Both the position numbers and the translations under genes were made by a program. Shown here in pieces: positions 61,427 to 64,000 of a DNA stretch of 64,000 nucleotides (position 1 is its first letter; every line of letters begins with the position of its first letter). A model generated the notes under the pieces. It had not been told where the DNA came from and searched no databases. It saw only the letters and a list, made by a program, of their open reading frames with translations. Source of the stretch: Chryseobacterium sp. 36-9 (lineage in GTDB: Bacteria; Bacteroidota; Bacteroidia; Flavobacteriales; Weeksellaceae); NCBI GenBank assembly GCA_001898785.1, contig MKVE01000019.1:74693-138692 (forward strand). The letters run 5' to 3'.

Positions 61427-62317
61427 TTATTCTGTCTTCAACCTGAAAATCTCCTTCGCATTGAAAATAATCACTGCCAAGAATATCAGTGCATAAGAAC
61501 AGATTTGAATGAGGTTCAATGGTTCTTTGTAAACTGTACTGGCTAAGATAAATGCGATGATGGGATTAATGTTCAGTATCATTCCGACTTTTGAAGAGGC
61601 AATTCCTGTCAATGCAAATAGATTGAGTAACAATGGTACAATCGTGTATATCACTGCAATAATCTCGACAAAGAAATAGAACTTTAATTCCGTTGGAACT
61701 GGTCCCGAATAAGCCGGAAAAAACGGCAATAAAATCAAAGCAGATAAAACGATGTGAAAATTAAGAATCAGAAACTTATCGAATTGTTTATTTTGACTTT
61801 GGCAAACCAAATATGCAGCGTAAGTGAAGCCAATCAAGCTGCTGTAAAACATATCCAAAATATTGGTGTACGACAATAAAATGCAGCCGACTAAACTCAG
61901 AAAAACCGATAACCATTGGAGTTTACTCAACTTATCTTTCAATATAAAATAAGCCAAAATTGTTGTGATAATCGGACAAACTAAATAGGCGACCGACGTT
62001 GCACGAACGCTCACGTGATTCATCACATAGATAAATGAAAACCAATTCGCGGTCAACAAAATACTGCTTCCGACATTAACAATAATCGTTTTTCTTTTCG
62101 CTTTTTTAGAAATGTATTTGAAATAATTTAAGTTCTGTTTCAGTTTTTCTCTTTTGAAAAGAATCGAAACTAGCGACATTATCAATGCACAACTGAAAAC
62201 CCTGTAAAAAAGAATGTCCGAAGATGCGTAAGAATGAAGGGGTTTCAGCACCAAACTGAATGTACCCCAAATAGAAAATGCTAAAATAGCAGCGAGATAA
62301 TGTTTGAGATTATTCAA
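61427..62317 (-). CDS. EamA/DMT-family transporter, 296 aa
   Basis: Ten hydrophobic segments in two five-helix EamA repeats, starting with HYLAAILAFSIWGTFSLVLKP and with the second repeat near IGFTYAAYLVCQSQ. Members export amino acids or other metabolites; substrate unknown. An in-frame TTG at 62365 lies upstream of a -7 box, so a transcript from that box cannot contain it; the next plausible start is the TTG at 62317 (LNNLKHYLAAI), 35 bases after the box. No ATG is available before the first helix. Confidence 0.82.
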   Translation of the reverse strand: MNNLKHYLAAILAFSIWGTFSLVLKPLHSYASSDILFYRVFSCALIMSLVSILFKREKLKQNLNYFKYISKKAKRKTIIVNVGSSILLTANWFSFIYVMNHVSVRATSVAYLVCPIITTILAYFILKDKLSKLQWLSVFLSLVGCILLSYTNILDMFYSSLIGFTYAAYLVCQSQNKQFDKFLILNFHIVLSALILLPFFPAYSGPVPTELKFYFFVEIIAVIYTIVPLLLNLFALTGIASSKVGMILNINPIIAFILASTVYKEPLNLIQICSYALIFLAVIIFNAKEIFRLKTE

Positions 62318-62352
62318 GACGTTGTTTCTTTTTGAATCAATAAATTGCTGTG

Positions 62353-62360
62353 CAAAAATA
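62353..62360 (-). promoter_or_regulatory. -7 box TATTTTTG for the EamA transporter gene
   Basis: Exact TAnnTTTG match on the minus strand; decides the start codon of the gene. Confidence 0.5.
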
Positions 62361-62402
62361 GGCAACTTTTACCCGAACTTTCCTACAAATTTATTGATTT
62401 TC

Positions 62403-63317
62403 TCAATCTGTAATTGCAATTTTCTTATCAACACAATCAATGAAAATATTACTATTTAAAAATATTTTGTTACCTAGCATTCCCGTCATTCCAGAATACT
62501 TCATCATAGAAAACTGCAGATTGGAAAAACCTTCCACATAAGTCACCTTTTTAATAGAAATTTGTTGGTTTTTGAATTGGATATTTTCATTACAATCGGT
62601 TGTATAGGTTGTCAAAACATTGTTCCAGGACTGTGATTTTTCGATATTGATTTTTGAATTTTGAGATTTCAGACTTTGCCATTCCTCTTTGTAGGTCAAT
62701 AGTTCATAAGCGCTGGTTCCGGAATCGTAAAGGAATTTTCGTTCTTCACCTTTTAGGATTCCCGGAATAATGATTTTCCTTTTCCTGAATTTGAAATCGA
62801 AAAGTTGGTTTTTGGATTCTTTTGGAATCTGATTTAAATTGAAAACAACCTGATTGCTTTTGAAATTAATCAAGGTTTTTCGGTTTTCCAGGATGTCAGC
62901 GCCAATCGTTCCAATGATTTGGATTGAATCTTTTTCACCACTTTTATTGCTTTTAAAAATTTTGAATTGCTCTGATGATATTTCTGTTTTTCCAACAAAG
63001 AAAGCAGTTTTTGCCTTTTCGTCATTAATTGAGATTTCTTCGATATTTTTTATCGGATCAGAATAAAATACGGTGTAAGGTGAACCGGTATCAAATTGTA
63101 AATAATAAGTTTCGGGATTTCCGGGAAAATGAATAGGAAGCAGCAAAACATTTTTGTCATTTCCTAGCCATGTAATTGGGATATTTCCGCTTTCGTTTTT
63201 GACAGTTAGATAGTTTTTTTCAGGCGTAAATTTTTGGTCGAAATAAATATAACCGCCAACCAATATCAAAACCAAAATGGCTAAAAATCCTAAAGCTAAT
63301 TTCTTAAAAAGTTTCAT
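62403..63317 (-). CDS. Membrane-anchored, two-lobed aspartyl-protease-like protein, 304 aa
   Basis: One N-terminal membrane segment (about residues 7-26) anchors a periplasmic domain. It contains two aspartyl-protease signatures: YLQFDTGSPYTVF (about residues 70-82) and KFLYDSGTSAYELL (about 194-207), each followed by a glycine-hydrophobic motif (GTIGADILENRKTLINF and GMLGNKIFLNSNIFIDC). This is the two-lobe plan of pepsin-like enzymes, assembled from retropepsin-like halves. Activity is not assured. It is followed on the same strand, 85 bases on, by the EamA gene with its own promoter. Confidence 0.7.
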   Translation of the reverse strand: MKLFKKLALGFLAILVLILVGGYIYFDQKFTPEKNYLTVKNESGNIPITWLGNDKNVLLLPIHFPGNPETYYLQFDTGSPYTVFYSDPIKNIEEISINDEKAKTAFFVGKTEISSEQFKIFKSNKSGEKDSIQIIGTIGADILENRKTLINFKSNQVVFNLNQIPKESKNQLFDFKFRKRKIIIPGILKGEERKFLYDSGTSAYELLTYKEEWQSLKSQNSKINIEKSQSWNNVLTTYTTDCNENIQFKNQQISIKKVTYVEGFSNLQFSMMKYSGMTGMLGNKIFLNSNIFIDCVDKKIAITD

Positions 63318-63405
63318 TGTCTAATTTTTCTGCAACATTCGGTTTTTGAAATCGAATTTGCTGCGAAAATAATATGACAATTTTACGTCAGTTTTGTGAC
63401 TAAGC

Positions 63406-63948
63406 TTATAAAAAGTTGTTTTTCAGTTTTATAGAAAGTTGATTTTTTTGGTTGAGACTGATTCCATTTTTGATGACAATCCAGAGTTTGATGATGATAA
63501 ATGCCATCAAAGGAACTATAAATAATGGAAATCCAATAGAAAACCAATGCTGAATGAACGGGCTTAATATCAATAGAACCGAAACAAAAAATGCCAAAAT
63601 AATCTGAACACAAATAATACTTTTTCCTAATTCTCTATTCTTGGAATCTTTAGTTTTGTAAGTCAAAATCGCTGGGAAAATTATCCCGCCAAACGGAATG
63701 ATCAATCCTGCTAAAGCTGATAAATTAATGAGTTTTGCCCTGTCGATTTGGGTAATTTCTTCTTCCTTTGATAATAGATTTTCCGGTTCGGTTTCCAAAG
63801 TATGTGCAATGGCTTTCAAAGTAAAACCTTTGAGACTTTGCCCGGATTCAATTCTTTGAATCGTTCGCAAAGATAATCCGGATTTCTCAGCTAATTCTGT
63901 CTGAGTAAGATTTTTTTGTTCGCGGAGAAGTTTGACTTTGGATTGCAT
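63406..63948 (-). CDS. XRE-family regulator with C-terminal membrane segments, 180 aa
   Basis: Residues 1-60 are a helix-turn-helix of the XRE/Cro type (KNLTQTELAEKSGLSLRTIQ, then RIESGQSLKGFTLKAIA). Three to four hydrophobic segments follow (about 72-92, 108-128, 135-158), so the regulator is probably bound to the inner membrane, with the HTH in the cytosol. Similar proteins are frequent in flavobacteria; targets unknown. Bases 63949-64000 hold nothing identifiable. Confidence 0.82.
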   Translation of the reverse strand: MQSKVKLLREQKNLTQTELAEKSGLSLRTIQRIESGQSLKGFTLKAIAHTLETEPENLLSKEEEITQIDRAKLINLSALAGLIIPFGGIIFPAILTYKTKDSKNRELGKSIICVQIILAFFVSVLLILSPFIQHWFSIGFPLFIVPLMAFIIIKLWIVIKNGISLNQKNQLSIKLKNNFL

Positions 63949-64000
63949 TAATTTATTTGGTAAATACGATGTGGACCCTTTGTTTTGGATTGTGAAATTA

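Noticed and set aside
1-64000. Insertion sequences, integrases or prophage genes
   Set aside because: No transposase, integrase, recombinase or phage structural protein pattern is present in any frame I inspected.

Overview
The window reads as a chromosomal segment of a flavobacterium of the Chryseobacterium/Epilithonimonas type (Bacteroidota, Weeksellaceae). The grounds are: AT-rich DNA; Bacteroidota -7 boxes (TAnnTTTG) in front of many genes; two secreted enzymes with type IX secretion C-terminal sorting domains; families typical of flavobacteria (DUF349, DUF4294, DUF4197, SMUG2-type glycosylase, M36 fungalysin, LytS/LytTR pair); and small palindromic intergenic repeats. I see no rRNA, tRNA, CRISPR array, phage or intact insertion sequence.

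Layout. 1-14 kb: the 5' end of rlmN (TTG start), a GAF-domain protein, an HD-hydrolase/Pycsar-effector-like membrane protein with a small membrane partner, a very large outer-membrane protein (phosphoesterase, kinase-like region, beta-barrel), a GNAT pseudogene, an acyltransferase, a LytS/LytTR two-component pair, a beta-propeller lipoprotein and queA. 14-31.7 kb: DUF349 coiled-coil protein, a secreted endonuclease I, a SMUG2-type uracil glycosylase, purC-purF, ndk, an M42 peptidase/NTF2-like/rpe operon, DUF4294, a LolA-like protein, a secreted M36 metalloprotease, an ABM monooxygenase, a lipoylated E2 acyltransferase and prfB. 32-42.5 kb: an ECF sigma/anti-sigma-like/outer-membrane operon, acetyl-CoA acetyltransferase, a UMF1-type MFS transporter with an esterase, mevalonate kinase with a UbiA prenyltransferase, GNAT and S1/P1 nuclease. 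42.7-64 kb: uvrA, small secreted proteins, a 3-ketoacid CoA-transferase whose two subunits are separated by an ABC exporter and a HEPN-motif gene, DUF4197, a GNAT-nitrilase fusion, a sirtuin, DUF72, a TonB-dependent receptor behind a SAM-I riboswitch, a copper P-type ATPase with four metal-binding N-terminal repeats, an EamA transporter, a two-lobed aspartyl-protease-like protein and an XRE regulator.

Most of the window is housekeeping. The least expected signals are non-coding: a nine-unit, exactly 21-bp-periodic degenerate array whose units keep small hairpins while the stem bases change (36550-36738); a family of ACAAAG/CTTTGT inverted-repeat elements placed directly 3' of genes; a second hairpin repeat family, one copy of which is interrupted by another repeat flanked by a 4-bp duplication; and a SAM-I riboswitch with a terminator controlling an outer-membrane receptor. 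Among proteins, the phosphoesterase/kinase-like/barrel fusion, the HD-Pycsar fusion and the HEPN-motif gene deserve a second look.
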